A DNA stretch of 64,000 bases. It comes from Chaetoderma sp. LZ-2023a. Its lineage: Eukaryota; Mollusca; Caudofoveata; Chaetodermatida; Chaetodermatidae. The translations under genes were made by a program, and so were the position numbers. Positions within the stretch are counted from its first letter, which is position 1. Each line of letters begins with the position of its first letter. Shown piece after piece: positions 1 through 9,911 of this stretch. The notes under the pieces are model-generated. The model had not been told where the DNA came from, ran no database searches, and worked only from the letters and a program-made list of their open reading frames with translations. The stretch lies in assembly GCA_034401795.1 (NCBI GenBank), contig JAVVLW010002688.1, positions 1 through 64,000 of the forward strand. Direction: 5' to 3'.

Positions 1-297
1 AAAACGCTACTCCTCATTAGCTGCTTGGACAATTTCAACCAGGCTTAGCAGCAATCTCTGATTTTCTGAAAGTTTTCTGGAACCAATTAAAAAAAGGTAC
101 TTCAATCAATAACCCGATTTCAACAAAGCTTGGGTGGAATGATCCTATGACGGTAGGCTTCAACATATTAAACGAGAGTCTTGATTGGCCAATTTTTTGG
201 TAACTACATGTATCTTGGATTTTCCGAAAATCATCCATCATGTCTATTTAAATGCAAATGGTTTAAATGCCAGTGGTCCAGGTGAGCGCTACAGGCC
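1..297 (+). repeat. 3' end of the CCATGGCGAC dispersed repeat family
   Basis: This is the tail of a large dispersed repeat whose 5' part lies left of the window. It shares the internal phrase AAAACGCTACTCCTCATTAG with 5484 onward, and its last 100 bases (TTGGATTTTCCGAAAAT, then GGTGAGCGCTACAGGCCC and GGGCTCTTGTT) closely match 30955-31062. The GGTGAGCG...ACAGGCC...CTCTTGTT end is the family's 3' signature. No coding potential was seen. Confidence 0.7.
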
Positions 298-719
298 CTT
301 GGGGCTCTTGTTAAATAAATTTATGGCATCCTCTATTAATCCACAGATTATATTTTCATCAACACAAAAGAGTTTGAACAAATGATCAGCGATGGAGGAT
401 TTTTGGAACATGCTCAATTCTCAGGGAATAGATACGGGACCAGGTAATTCTACTCTAGAACTAATTTCAGTCATATGGTCTATGTTAAGATCTCATTTTA
501 TGGGTAAAAGAATTAACTTATTTCACCATCTTGTGGCAATAACACACCTATTCCAGAGTACACCTTTTTCATTGCCATGACCTTTGATCTTTTAAATGCA
601 AATTGAATATAAAAAGCATGGTGGCAAAGATCATCTCGTCGCTAATTAACACTAATAGTCAAGCCTGCCCAATTACTGGCTCAATAACCTAGCAATGTTC
701 AATCTAGTGGTAAATTATG

Positions 720-915
720 AACAGAACCCAGTCAAATTAGTTTCAAAATATTCAACAGAATCTTTATTAAATAGTAAATCCGTCAAAGAATACCATTCAT
801 ACACTTGACGGCCTATTCCAGCTTCATGAATCATGACGGTGTATTCTCTCAATTATCCTTGTGACATCAGCCTACATGTGACGTAATTGATTATGACATC
901 ATATACTTGAGTGAC
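720..915. repeat. Partial copy of the CRE-bearing MITE family
   Basis: This begins with half of the hairpin family (CAGTCAAATTAGTTTCAAAA then TATTCAACAG) and continues TTTATTAAATAGTA into a stretch with TGACATCA, TGACGTAA and TGACATCAT-type motifs. The same order occurs in the fuller copies near 28.3, 42.4 and 50.8 kb. The left half is missing. Confidence 0.55.
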
Positions 916-991
916 ATATCGGCTTCATCCATTGACATTGACCAAGCGGGTGAGTTTGTTATCTATGTTGAGCTCCTACCCTTTGTAGTAA

Positions 992-1167
992 TTAACCATT
1001 TAATGGTCAAATTTGGTCCACAAAATTTAAATATTTTCTTATTGAATGTGTATTTACAGGCCAAGAGAATACAACTTTTGAAAATTGTATTCTTTTGGCC
1101 TGTAAATGGACATTCCACAGGACCAGAGCAGAGGTCAGTTTTGGCCAGTATGACCATTAAATGTTAA
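992..1167. repeat. piggyBac-type foldback MITE (TTAA ends)
   Basis: Left end TTAACCATTTAATGGTCAA and right end TGACCATTAAATGTTAA form inverted ends bounded by TTAA. The centre is a tight palindrome: ACAGGCCAAGAGAATACAA is followed, after a short loop, by its inverse TTGTATTCTTTTGGCCTGT. The best-preserved relative is at 21175-21406. No transposase is encoded. Confidence 0.7.
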
Positions 1168-1189
1168 GAATAACAACTATCGGACTATT

Positions 1190-1335
1190 AATTCACCTGT
1201 CCTGAAAGACCAAGTGAGCTTATAGCATGGCGAGCGTCTAATGTCCAGTGTCGATCTGTCGTCCAGGGACTTTTGCTTTAAAACACTACTCGCCCTGTTA
1301 ACCACGTGATTAACTGTCTCGCTGTTGCGAGCCAG
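1190..1335 (+). repeat. 5' fragment of the CCATGGCGAC dispersed repeat
   Basis: It contains TTCACCTGTCCTGAAAG, CCAAGTGAGCTTATAGCATG and GTCGTCCAGGGACTTTTGCT, matching the starts of the family copies at 5348 and 30070. It breaks off after the TTTAAAACACTACTC phrase, so only the head is present. Confidence 0.6.
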
Positions 1336-1369
1336 CAGACTTTAATTTCAGTGAGAAAAAACTTAATTT

Positions 1370-1457
1370 GCTGAATATTTTGAAAACAATTTGTGTGCAA
1401 GTTGTTGTTGTCTTAGCCACCAACAACTTTCAGTCAAATTGTTTTCAAAATATTTAG
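1370..1457. repeat. Short palindrome of the TGAATATTTTGAAA hairpin family
   Basis: The left arm CTGAATATTTTGAAAACAAT pairs with the right arm ATTGTTTTCAAAATATTTAG about 60 bases later. Inner arms AGTTGTTG and CAACAACTT also pair. It lies in the intron immediately upstream of the guanylate kinase exon at 1560. Confidence 0.7.
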
Positions 1458-1559
1458 AAAGTCTAGAGATATAACCCCTGGAATATGTTGTCTGGAAAAA
1501 GTCAGTAGTCAGACTGATTAATTCTTGGGTCATCCTGATACAATTTTCGACTGTTTCAG

Positions 1560-1698
1560 TAAGAAATCTGTACTCAATGTTCAGAATACTGGTAGAATCT
1601 GTATCCTGGATGTGGAGATTAATGGTGTGAAGAGTATCAAACAGACCGATCTCAACGCACGATACATATTTATCAAGCCACCCACCATGGAGATACTG
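1560..1698 (+). CDS. GUK1: Guanylate kinase, internal exon (GMP-binding/core region)
   Basis: Guanylate kinase phosphorylates GMP (and dGMP) to the diphosphate using ATP in the cytosol. The exon starts after CTGTTTCAG and ends before GTAAGT. It has one base completing a split codon, then 46 codons. The residues RICILDVEINGVKSIKQTDL and ARYIFIKPPTMEIL align with the core of animal guanylate kinases (RIC-LDVDLQGV-NIK-TDL then YI--QPPS---L). It ends in phase 0, matching the start of the exon at 5102. The P-loop exons should lie left of the window. The exon's last 14 bases plus its donor are repeated many times in the following intron. The assignment rests on motif order across three exons and is firm; the gene's full structure is not visible. 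Confidence 0.9.
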
Positions 1699-2343
1699 GT
1701 AAGTCTTCATTACCATGGTGGTACTGGTTACCATGGGAGATACTGGTAAGTGCCAGTTACCATGGAAATACTGGCAAGTGCTGGTTATCATGGAGATACT
1801 GGTGAGTGCTGGTTACCATGGAGATTTTGGTACATACTGGTTACCATGTAGATACTGGTGAATGCTGATGACCATCGAGATACTGGTGAGTGCTGGTTAC
1901 CATGGAGACTGGTGAGTGCTGGTTACCATGGAGATTTTGGTATGTACTGGTTACCATGTAGATACTGGTGAATGCTGGTGACCATGGAGATACTAGTGAG
2001 TGCTGGTTACCATGGAGATACTTTAGAGTGCTGGTTACCATGGAGATACTGGTACGTACTGTTTACCATGTAGATACTGGTGAATGCTGGTTACCATGGA
2101 GATACTGGTGAATGCTGGTGACCATGGAGATACTGGTGAGTGCTGGTTAACTTGGAGATACTTTAGAGTGCTGATTAGCATGTAGATACTGGTAAGTGCT
2201 GCTTACCATGTAGATACTGGTGAGTGCTGGTTACCATAGAGATAGTCGTATGTACTGGTTACCATATCGATACTGGTAAGTGCTGGTTACCATGGAGATA
2301 CTAGTACATACTGGTTACCATATCGATACTGGTAAGTGCTGTT
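1684..2343 (+). repeat. 28-bp minisatellite built from the exon end and splice donor
   Basis: About 24 units of roughly 28 bp, consensus GGTTACCATGGAGATACTGG then TGAGTGCT. The segment ACCATGGAGATACTGGTAAGT is exactly the last 15 bases of the guanylate kinase exon followed by its donor. The array therefore starts in the exon and runs into the intron. About nine intronic units retain CTG followed by GTRAGT, which fits the donor consensus. Others carry GTGAAT, GTACAT or lost GT. The period is not a multiple of three. Confidence 0.9.
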
Positions 2344-2968
2344 AAAAACAAAGTGTTCTAACTCGGCTTTCTTATTGGTGATACACTCTGCATTCCAATG
2401 CATTGTAACAAGTGGTGTCTTTAATCATCTGTTTATTCTGGCCAGTAGCTTTCCTTTGACATCCCCTGGCTCCTCGAGACAATCTAAAGGGACCTCCGGT
2501 AGCTGAGGGTGGGCTCCTTTGAGACATGGAACCTGGTGCTGCACCTGCATGGTGGATCCCCACAGGGCTAGCACCATTTGTATCATTTCTATCCAAGTGT
2601 GTTAGGTGCATGATTCTGTGGTTTATTAGACCGTGGCGTACAGCCCAGTATCTCCGACTTCAGCACTTGAGGTTTCTGACAGGATTACCCCGCCCTGGGA
2701 ATTTGAAATCAGGGTTTACCTTCCCCTAGATGGATTGCGTACCCTGGCTAATGAGTTCGATCTACCCAGAGAAATTCGGTTTTGAGGCACCAGATAATCA
2801 TCTGTTGCACATCCACTTTGGGTTAAAACACCCCCACCATGGGAAGGCCAGTAGTAGGAGCTGAGTTGCCAGAGACTATATATGATGCGTGCCATTGGAG
2901 CATTTTGGAGATAGGGAGAGCTCATCCTCACTACCACCCGGCGTTAGCAACTTATTTTTGGGGGTGGG
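2344..2968. other. Unidentified 0.6-kb insertion splitting the minisatellite
   Basis: Non-repetitive sequence of higher GC than the surroundings interrupts the 28-bp array, which resumes at 2969 with CGTGAGTGCTGGTTACTGTG. No long ORF, clear terminal repeat or target duplication was found. It could be a SINE or LINE fragment, but no hallmark was recognised. Confidence 0.4.
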
Positions 2969-3300
2969 GCGTGAGTGCTGGTTACTGTGAAGATACTGGT
3001 ACGTACTGGTTACCATGTAGATACTGGTGAGTGCTGGTTACCATGGAGATATTGGCGAGTACTGGTTACCATGGAGATATTGGCGAGTACTGGTTACCAT
3101 GGATTTACTGGCGAGTACTGGTTACCATGGAGGTGCTGGTGAGTATTGGTTACCATGGAGATACTGTTGAGTATTGGTTACCATGAAGATGTTGGTGAGT
3201 ATTGGTTACCATGGAGATACTGGTGAATGCTGGTTACCATGGAGATGCTGGTGAGTATTGGTTACCATGGAGATGCTGGTGAGTATTGGTTACCATTGGT
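2969..3300 (+). repeat. 28-bp minisatellite, second block
   Basis: About 12 further units of the same repeat, with a drifted consensus (GGTGAGTATTGGTTACCATG, GGCGAGTACTGGTTACC). Roughly five units keep a GTGAGT after a G. The block ends at TTACCATTGGTATTTC. It shares its origin with the block at 1684. Confidence 0.85.
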
Positions 3301-3595
3301 ATTTCTATAGGTCTAATGATTTATCCGATCTCATCATAATTATATTATCAAACCGTAATGTAACTTGTATATTGTAATCTAATTGTATCTGACAACAATG
3401 TTTATATTCAACATCCATGTTCTAAATGCGTTAAATGTAGAATATGTCAATCTCCAGCTGACCGAGAGGTGAATATGTCTGAAAAAGTTATTTATAGTAC
3501 AATTAATATAGTTCAACTTGTCTTTAATTCTTTAGTCATGTTAGTTGCATCAAGATTGGGTAGGAAATTGAGATTTTTGTGTTGTGAATGTTTTT

Positions 3596-3765
3596 TGCAG
3601 GTCAAGAGAAGACTACTTTTGAAGATTTACCACAGGAATGAGTGACTCGGTTATCGAGCCAGTCATTCCAATTGTAAATTTTCGAAAATAATCTATTTGG
3701 TCTGCACATGGGCATTTCTCAAGAGCACTGTGGAAGTTATTTTTGGCCGACTTGCCTATTAGAGT
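3596..3765. repeat. piggyBac-type foldback MITE, core copy
   Basis: Palindromic arms: TTGCAGGTCAAGAGAAGACT and GAATGAGTGACTCGGTTATC pair with CGAGCCAGTCATTCC and AATAATCTATTTGGTCTGCA. It belongs to the family best seen at 21175-21406. The outer TTAA ends are degraded, and the 33-bp satellite begins directly after it. Confidence 0.6.
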
Positions 3766-3775
3766 ATTAATTCTT

Positions 3776-5079
3776 GATATTATCCTCATAGATTTTGATT
3801 CATATGATATTGTCCTCATAGATCACGTTAATTCATATGATATTGTCCTCATAGATCACGTTAATTCATATGATATTGTCCTCATAGATCACGTTAATTC
3901 ATATGATATTGTCCTCATAGATCACGTTAATTCATATGATATTGTCCTCATAGATCACGTTAATTCATATGATATTGTCCTCTTAGATCACGTTAATTCA
4001 TATGATATTGTCCTCATAGATCACGCTAATTCATATGATATTGTCCTCATAGATCACGTTAATTCATATGATATTGTCCTCATAGATCACGTTAATTCAT
4101 ATGATATTGTCCTCTTAGATCACGTTAATTCATATGATATTGTCCTCATAGATCACGTTAATTCATATGATATTGTCCTCATAGATCACGTTAATTCATA
4201 TGATATTGTCCTCATAGACCACGTTAATTCATATGATATTGTCCTCATAGATCACGTTAATTCATATGATATTGTCCTCATAGATCACGTTAATTCATAT
4301 GATATTGTCCTCATAGATCACGTTAATTCATGTGATATTGTCCTCATAGATCACGTTAATTCATGTGATATTGTCCTCATAGATCACGTTAATTCATGTG
4401 ATATTGTCCTCATAGATCACGTTAATTCATGTGATATTGTCCTCATAGATCACGTTAATTCATATGATATTGTCCTCATAGATCACGTTAATTCATATGA
4501 TATTGTCCTCATGGATCACGTTAATTCATATGATATTGTCCTCATGGATCACGTTAATTCATATGATATTGTCCTCATGGATCACGTTAATTCATATGAT
4601 ATTGTCCTCATGGATCACGTTAATTCATATGATATTGTCCTCATAGAGCACGTTAATTCATATGATATTGTCCTCATAGATCACGTTAATTCATATGATA
4701 TTGTCCTCATAGATCACGTTAATTCATATGATATTGTCCTCATAGATCACGTTAATTCATATGATATTGTCCTCATAGATCACGTTAATTCATATGATAT
4801 TGTCCTCATCGATCACGTTAATTCATATGATATTGTCCTCACCGATCACGTTAATTCATATGATATTGTCCTCATAGATCACGTTAATTCATATGATATT
4901 GTCCTCTTAGATCACGTTAATTCATATGATATTGTCCTCATAGATCACGTTAATTCATATGATATTGTCCTCATAGATCACGTTAATTCATATGATATTG
5001 TCCTCATAGATCACGTTAATTCATATGATATTGTCCTCATAGATCACGTTAATTCATATGATATTGTCCTCATAGATGT
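3776..5079 (+). repeat. 33-bp satellite, about 39 units, in the guanylate kinase intron
   Basis: Tandem unit of 33 bp (TCATATGATATTGTCCTCAT then AGATCACGTTAAT), very homogeneous. Because 33 is divisible by three, the forward frame stays open for 451 codons from 3743 and repeats the 11 residues NSYDIVLIDHV. Four adjacent units near 4330-4430 share a TGTGAT variant and four near 4510-4615 share CATGGA, showing local spread of variants. The array stops about 20 bases before the acceptor of the exon at 5102. It is most likely non-coding intron DNA, since guanylate kinase has no such domain. Confidence 0.9.
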
Positions 5080-5101
5080 ATTTATTTATATATGCTAACA
5101 G

Positions 5102-5186
5102 AAGCAACGTTTGGAAGACCGAGGGACAGAGACAGAAGACAGTTTAAAGAAGAGATTGGACACAGCACGGGAGGCTTTACAATATG
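5102..5186 (+). CDS. GUK1: Guanylate kinase, internal exon (lid/RGTETE region)
   Basis: The exon follows TATATATGCTAACAG and ends before GTAAGA. It encodes 28 codons plus one base: KQRLEDRGTETEDSLKKRL then DTAREALQY. Animal guanylate kinases have RLRQRNTETEESLVKRLAAA at this point, including the conserved arginines and the TETE segment of the catalytic region. It enters in phase 0 and leaves in phase 1, fitting both neighbours. A second copy of the exon end plus donor (CTACAATATGGTAAGAGATT) lies 26 bp downstream. The acceptor has a poor pyrimidine tract (TTTATTTATATATGCTAACAG). Confidence 0.9.
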
Positions 5187-5339
5187 GTAAGAGATTGAGG
5201 CGCTACAATATGGTAAGAGATTTATTGTTGATCTTCATTTATCATGTCTAGCTGGATAGGGACAAGACAAACAAGCTAGAAACGATACAATTTCTGTTAA
5301 CAAACTCGTCTTGATTAAACTGTTCTATACAATTTGTTG

Positions 5340-6222
5340 ATATTGTTAGTTCACCTGGCCTGAAAGGTGTGGCGACCATGCCATGGCGACCATTTGTCTG
5401 TCTGTTGTCTCTCATCAGAGGATCTATACAGAATAGTAATTGGTTAATTTTTTTTGGTGAAAGAATTTACCAGAAATTGTCAAAACGCTACTCCTCATTA
5501 GCTGCTTGGTGGATTTCAACATGATTTGGCTGAAAGGACCCTATGGGTGGGGGATTTATAATTTGTATTGGTAAATTTTTGCGTTGAAAACCTTTGATTT
5601 ACCGGAAATTGTCAAAGCTCTACTCCTTATTAACCTCTTGCCAGATTTCAGTCTAGCTTTGGAATTTGTATACAGAATTTTGATTGATCTTTTTTTTTTT
5701 TGAAAGTTTACTGGAAATTGTCAGAACCCTATTCTTGATTAACTATTTGACAGATTTCAACCGTAGTTGGCTGGACTGACCCTATTGGCGTAGGCTCCAT
5801 AATATCTGTTCAGAATTTTGATTGGTCGATTTTCTGGGTGAAAACCTGAGATAATATGAAAGATTTACTGGAACTTACCAAAACGCTTCTCCTGAGGTGC
5901 AAAATTTGGCTAAAATGACCCTATTATGGTAAGCTCCAGAAACTATTCAGAATTTTGTTTGTTCAAGTTTTGTGAAAATCATAGATTTTATGAGAAATTT
6001 ACCGGAAATTGTTAAAACGCATCTCCTTTAACTGCTTGGTGGATTTTATCCAAATTTTGCTGGAAGTATTCTCGAGTCGTAGGCTCAAGATCTTATATTC
6101 AGAATTTTGCTCCATCGCTTCTTTGGTGGGCGAAATGAATTTTTTGAAAATTTTCTTCATTAACCAGATTAGTTTTGGAAATTTATCAGTGGATGCATGC
6201 ACACAACCATATGTGAGATAAT
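5340..6222 (+). repeat. CCATGGCGAC dispersed repeat with internal tandem units
   Basis: The head GTTCACCTGGCCTGAAAG and CATGCCATGGCGACCATTTG is followed by about six diverged units of roughly 110-140 bp. Each carries AAATTGTCAAAACGCTACTC, ATTTCAACCAAATTTGGCTG-like text, a GACCCTAT box and CAGAATTTTGATTGGTCAAT-like text. The same units appear at 30070-31062 and at the window start. No ORF of note. Confidence 0.75.
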
Positions 6223-6671
6223 TAAATCAAATTTTATTAATTATCACTAAACTGGGATAGACATCTAACCCACCCATGGACCCACTTGCAGACATCGATG
6301 GCATGAGGGGCCGGGTGGGGTGGCCAAATGATATTCGTTAAGGTGGTTGGTTGTATCTATCTTTTATTCCAAGAATCTATGTATGTCAATTAAGAGATCA
6401 CCTGTGTTTAGGGACCACTATTTGGTTTCCCTTATAGACAGGGTTTGATGTGCAGAAAGGTGTTGAGAGGTAAAATACAGGTCGAGCATGTCCAGCTAGG
6501 ATATAAATGGAACAGAACAATAAGAATAAGACAAAAGTAGACCAGTGCGATTATTGCATTGAGTGATCGCGATCAATTATTTAAAAATCGATTACTCAGC
6601 TAGCATATAAATTGGCAAGACATAACAACAAAGGTATATCAATGACGAAAACTACAATGGTATTCAGAAAA
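6223..6671. other. Intron DNA without recognised features
   Basis: AT-rich intron sequence of the guanylate kinase gene. I see no ORF, palindrome or tandem repeat here. Confidence 0.5.
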
Positions 6672-6793
6672 GTCCATTTGCAGGGCAAGAGAAAACTATT
6701 TTTGAAAACGTATCACTGGAATTGCTGGCTCGAGCCAGGCATTCATTCCAGTAATACATTTTCAAAAAAGTCTCTTGCCCTGCAAATGGACAT
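6672..6793. repeat. 122-bp palindrome, core of the piggyBac-type foldback family
   Basis: Arms GTCCATTTGCAGGGCAAGAG and CTCTTGCCCTGCAAATGGAC are perfect inverse copies. Inner arms around GAAAACTATTTTTGAAAACG and GGAATTGCTGGCTCGAGCCA also pair, with near-zero loop at GGCTCGAGCC. It is one of the cleanest cores in the window. Confidence 0.75.
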
Positions 6794-7318
6794 ACATTCA
6801 CTAAGCAAAATCTCATTTTTCATGACCGATCGCATTAAAAAGTAATTGAAAGTTAGGTTTTTGAAATATTTTATGCAATAGAAAATATTCACGATTATTC
6901 GATTATTTAATTTTTAATCATATAAATTCACGATTTAAAACATAATCTCGATTTTTGATTTAATCACGTAATCGCGCACGCCTAGACAAAAGCACCAAAA
7001 AGGAACATTCTTAGTTACAATGTTACTAGAATTGTTTGCTTTTTGTTTTGCTTTTGTCTCATTTTTGTTCCATTTTTCTTTTGTTTCCCTTTTTATCCTT
7101 GGACATGTGACACGTTAACCTTGTTTTGAGGTGTTTTGTAGTCCTATAGCTCCACTTTCAATATATTAAAAATTGTGTTTGTTTTGAAATGACGTTACTG
7201 AGATTTCAGGAACAGAAGTGGACTAAGTTAATATACCTTTATGAATTGTTAAAAGTAATGGTCATTAGACATCTAGATAAATCTTTGTTTATAGTTTACT
7301 ACATGGATGAGGGTTTTG

Positions 7319-7319
7319 C

Positions 7320-7374
<55 letters not shown>

Positions 7375-7402
7375 TGCGTGTGCGTGTGCATGCGTGCGTG
7401 TG
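7319..7402. repeat. (GT)n/(GCGT)n microsatellite
   Basis: A run of TG dinucleotides followed by CGTG tetranucleotides. The small ORFs across it (poly Cys-Val) are artefacts of the repeat. Confidence 0.95.
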
Positions 7403-7693
7403 TATCAAAGCTACTTATCTGATTTGTCTCAAATTTCAACACAACAAAGTGTAGAAGAGGATTTCCAGACTGGTCATTTTCCTGCTAAATTATCCCAGAT
7501 CCAGATCTATGGATATCTCGGAAGCTACATGGTCTGATTTGGACTAAATCTTAACAAGATAGGGTACACTAGAATTCCATCAAAATGTCTAGAAGATTTT
7601 GGAAAACCTTAAAAATCTAAAAAGTAACAACGACGAGCTGGTGAGGGTTTGCGGTGTCTGATTGTTCTGATTGTTTGTTTGTGTTTTTCACAG

Positions 7694-7779
7694 CTGAGGA
7701 GAAAGGCTCTTATGATCATATCATAGTCAATGATGACCTCAATATTGCTTTTGAAAAGGTCAAGGCCATTTTTTTAGAG
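7694..7779 (+). CDS. GUK1: Guanylate kinase, penultimate or near-terminal exon
   Basis: The exon lies between GTGTTTTTCACAG and GTAAGA. Joined to the one base left by the exon at 5102 it gives 29 codons: AEEKGSYDHIIVNDDLNIAF then EKVKAIFLE. This matches the family segment FDVVIINDSLDQAYAELKEAL, including the conserved I-V-N-D that helps bind the adenine. It ends in phase 0, so a short C-terminal exon must follow. The next secure feature downstream is the DIRS element, so the end of the gene is displaced or beyond easy recognition. One weak candidate lies at 16226. Confidence 0.9.
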
Positions 7780-7920
7780 GTAAGAATACTCAAGTTCATT
7801 AGCGTTTGTGGGATATTCTCAGTGTACTTGGTAAGAGGTAAGAAGGGTTTAAGCCATTCTTTTAGACATGTGAAAGATACGTCTTTGTTTTTAACCCTTT
7901 CACTAGTGTTGGAAATAATC

Positions 7921-8008
7921 TTGAATATTTTGAAACTAATTTGACTGGAATCTGTTGCTGCCTTAGGCAGCAACAGCTTCCAGTCAAATAAGTTTCAAAA
8001 TATTCAAC
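7921..8008. repeat. Palindrome of the TGAATATTTTGAAA hairpin family
   Basis: TTGAATATTTTGAAACTAAT and TTGACTGGAA pair with TTCCAGTCAA and AAGTTTCAAAATATTCAAC. The centre TTGCTGCCTTAGGCAGCAA is a perfect inner stem. This is one of the best-preserved members. Confidence 0.85.
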
Positions 8009-8278
8009 GCGTTATTGGTATGGTTGCTTTGAAATTAACATACTATATCAGTGCTGAAAGAATTAAACTCTTAGACAAAGGAGTAATACTATATAGTTGT
8101 AAGAATTAAATTTAAATTCCTTTCCAAAAAGTATTCGTTTTCTATATTTACCAGTTAAAATATATTAATGAAGTGAATTTATAGACAGCTAAAATTGATT
8201 TCTGAAATCATGATCGATCGGTTGGTTGAACATGCAAACCAATCAATCATCAATCAAATCGATTAATCGGAACAAAAC

Positions 8279-8774
8279 TACCTTTCACTGATTAATTCCC
8301 CATATTACATTTTAAAGGCAACCAACCATACAGGAAAGCTGTTGAATACATGTATTTTAAAATTAATTTGATGGCAATGGCTTCCAGTTGGTTTCCATCG
8401 CAGATTGTGGTGGTGCTAATATTTTATCTGTAGCCGGCGAACTGCCTAGACATATTTAAGATTTTCAGAGTCTTTCCAATTGGATTGTTTTTGTAAATAT
8501 AATGATTCGCTAACTTGAGAAACTGCGCTCACACCAGTTTCCAGAAAAACTAGAATAATATAATAATAAATATATGTGACGGGGTCTGAATTTGTGCATA
8601 AAAATTAGTATGCCGTAACAGTACACTTGGACCATTGTATTTTACAACGAAGCTATTGAAAGTTTCCAAATTTATTTTTATCTCGGATGTAATGCCTCTA
8701 ATTTCAAAATATTCCACAGAATAATCTTTATATGGTAAAGAAGTTTTCCCCAGATTTGTCGGTCAAAGGGTTAA
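8279..8774. repeat. MITE of the CCTTTCACTGAT family with expanded hairpin
   Basis: It begins ACCTTTCACTGATTAATTCC and ends GATTTGTCGGTCAAAGGGTTAA. A related left end (TTAACCCTTTCACTGATGAA) occurs at 28047, so intact copies appear to be bounded by TTAA. It contains diverged arms of the short hairpin family (TTGAATACATGTATTTTAAA near 8343 and AATTTCAAAATATTCCACAG near 8700). No protein is encoded. Confidence 0.5.
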
Positions 8775-8820
8775 AATAAGTTAAGGGTCATTCTCATATA
8801 GGTATGAAAGATCAAGGTCA

Positions 8821-8996
8821 TTTCACTTCAAGAGTATACTTACCTCCCTAATACTCTGTGATATTGCTAAATATCGGCTTTCACTCAATAAACACTCAGA
8901 ATAAAAACAGTTAGGTGCCCCTACTGGGCAGGGAATCAGAGTGTAGTCCGGCGGATGGCCGCCCCACCATCGCGCAGACTAGCACTTCCTCTTTGA
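8821..8996. repeat. DIRS left inverted terminal repeat
   Basis: From TTTCACTTCAAGAG through TAGCACTTCCTC it is the inverse of 15617-15780, with only a handful of differences. Shared landmarks are ATATCGGCTTTCACTCAATA, GTTAGGTGCCCCTACTGG and GCAGACTAGCACTTCCTC. The outermost bases are the piece matched by the internal complementary region. Confidence 0.9.
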
Positions 8997-9097
8997 TAAT
9001 TTATTGGCAGAGAGTAAACACATGTTTTTGTGATTTACGCTTTTCGCTTGTTTTTTGAGTCATTTAAACTGTTAAATAAGAAGTTGAACACCTGTTT

Positions 9098-9151
9098 ATG
9101 ATGTCGGAAAGAGTGACTTCGCCGGAGGAGGGCCCAGGACCTATCCATCAG
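9098..9151 (+). CDS. DIRS gag, first exon (18 codons)
   Basis: An ATG-ATG start opens MMSERVTSPEEGPGPIHQ, followed directly by the donor GTGACT. It joins in phase 0 to the exon starting at 9912 after CCTGTTTCAG. Between them lies about 760 bp with no matching frame. A small 5' exon in this element is inferred from frame continuity and splice signals only. An alternative is that translation starts elsewhere and this is chance. Confidence 0.5.
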
Positions 9152-9911
9152 GTGACTTCTATTATATTTTAGCGAGTTTTTCCCGGTGTAATGTGTTTCC
9201 GGGACTCGTGTTTACCGTGATAAGCGCCTAGTTTAGTTGCTTTATTTCAACATGGTGCTGTATAATACTAATCTCTCTTTGTGTTTATGTCCACAGGTAT
9301 CTATCAGGATATGTAATGGACATCACAGCATCAGAGGGTTTGTTTCTCTCCACCAAGGTTCCATTTCCTACTAATACTGTTAGGTTATCTAACCAAAAAT
9401 TCTATGTCCAGTGATTCGGAAGCCTCATATGAAGGTCTTCTCACTTTGCCCTCTTGATCCAATTCCTTCCCCTACGGTGGAGAGAGTTAAGAGGCATAGT
9501 CTTGGTGGAGTGCTCCAGTTCATCACGTTGGATGGTTTGTCTATACACGGTGTCAGGTATCTAGTTAATGATATGAGGTGATGTTAATTATTTAAGTAAA
9601 ATTAACTATAATTGCCATTGGTATCATTGTGTATCTGATGGTTGTGTAGTCTGAATATCTATCCTGGAGATGTTCTGGTTATGTATACAATTCGTCCTTA
9701 CACCTGGATGTTGTTTCGGATCGATTTAATTTCTGTCATGGGATTAATGACGTCATAATCAGCCTTGCTCTTTATTAACAATTAAAATTTGTCCAACGCT
9801 GGTTTCAGTTGATTAGTGATCCTTATGATCATTTCCCTCTCTTTTAGTTTGGTTTTGAGTTGCTAACCGTAACAGAATTACTCATTGTCCTCGTCCTTTG
9901 TCCTGTTTCAG

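Noticed and set aside
3743-5098. 451-codon ORF as a real protein gene
   Set aside because: It is entirely a 33-bp satellite inside a guanylate kinase intron. The open frame follows from the period being a multiple of three.
7307-7537. Cys/Val-rich ORFs across the GT microsatellite
   Set aside because: Microsatellite artefacts within the guanylate kinase intron.
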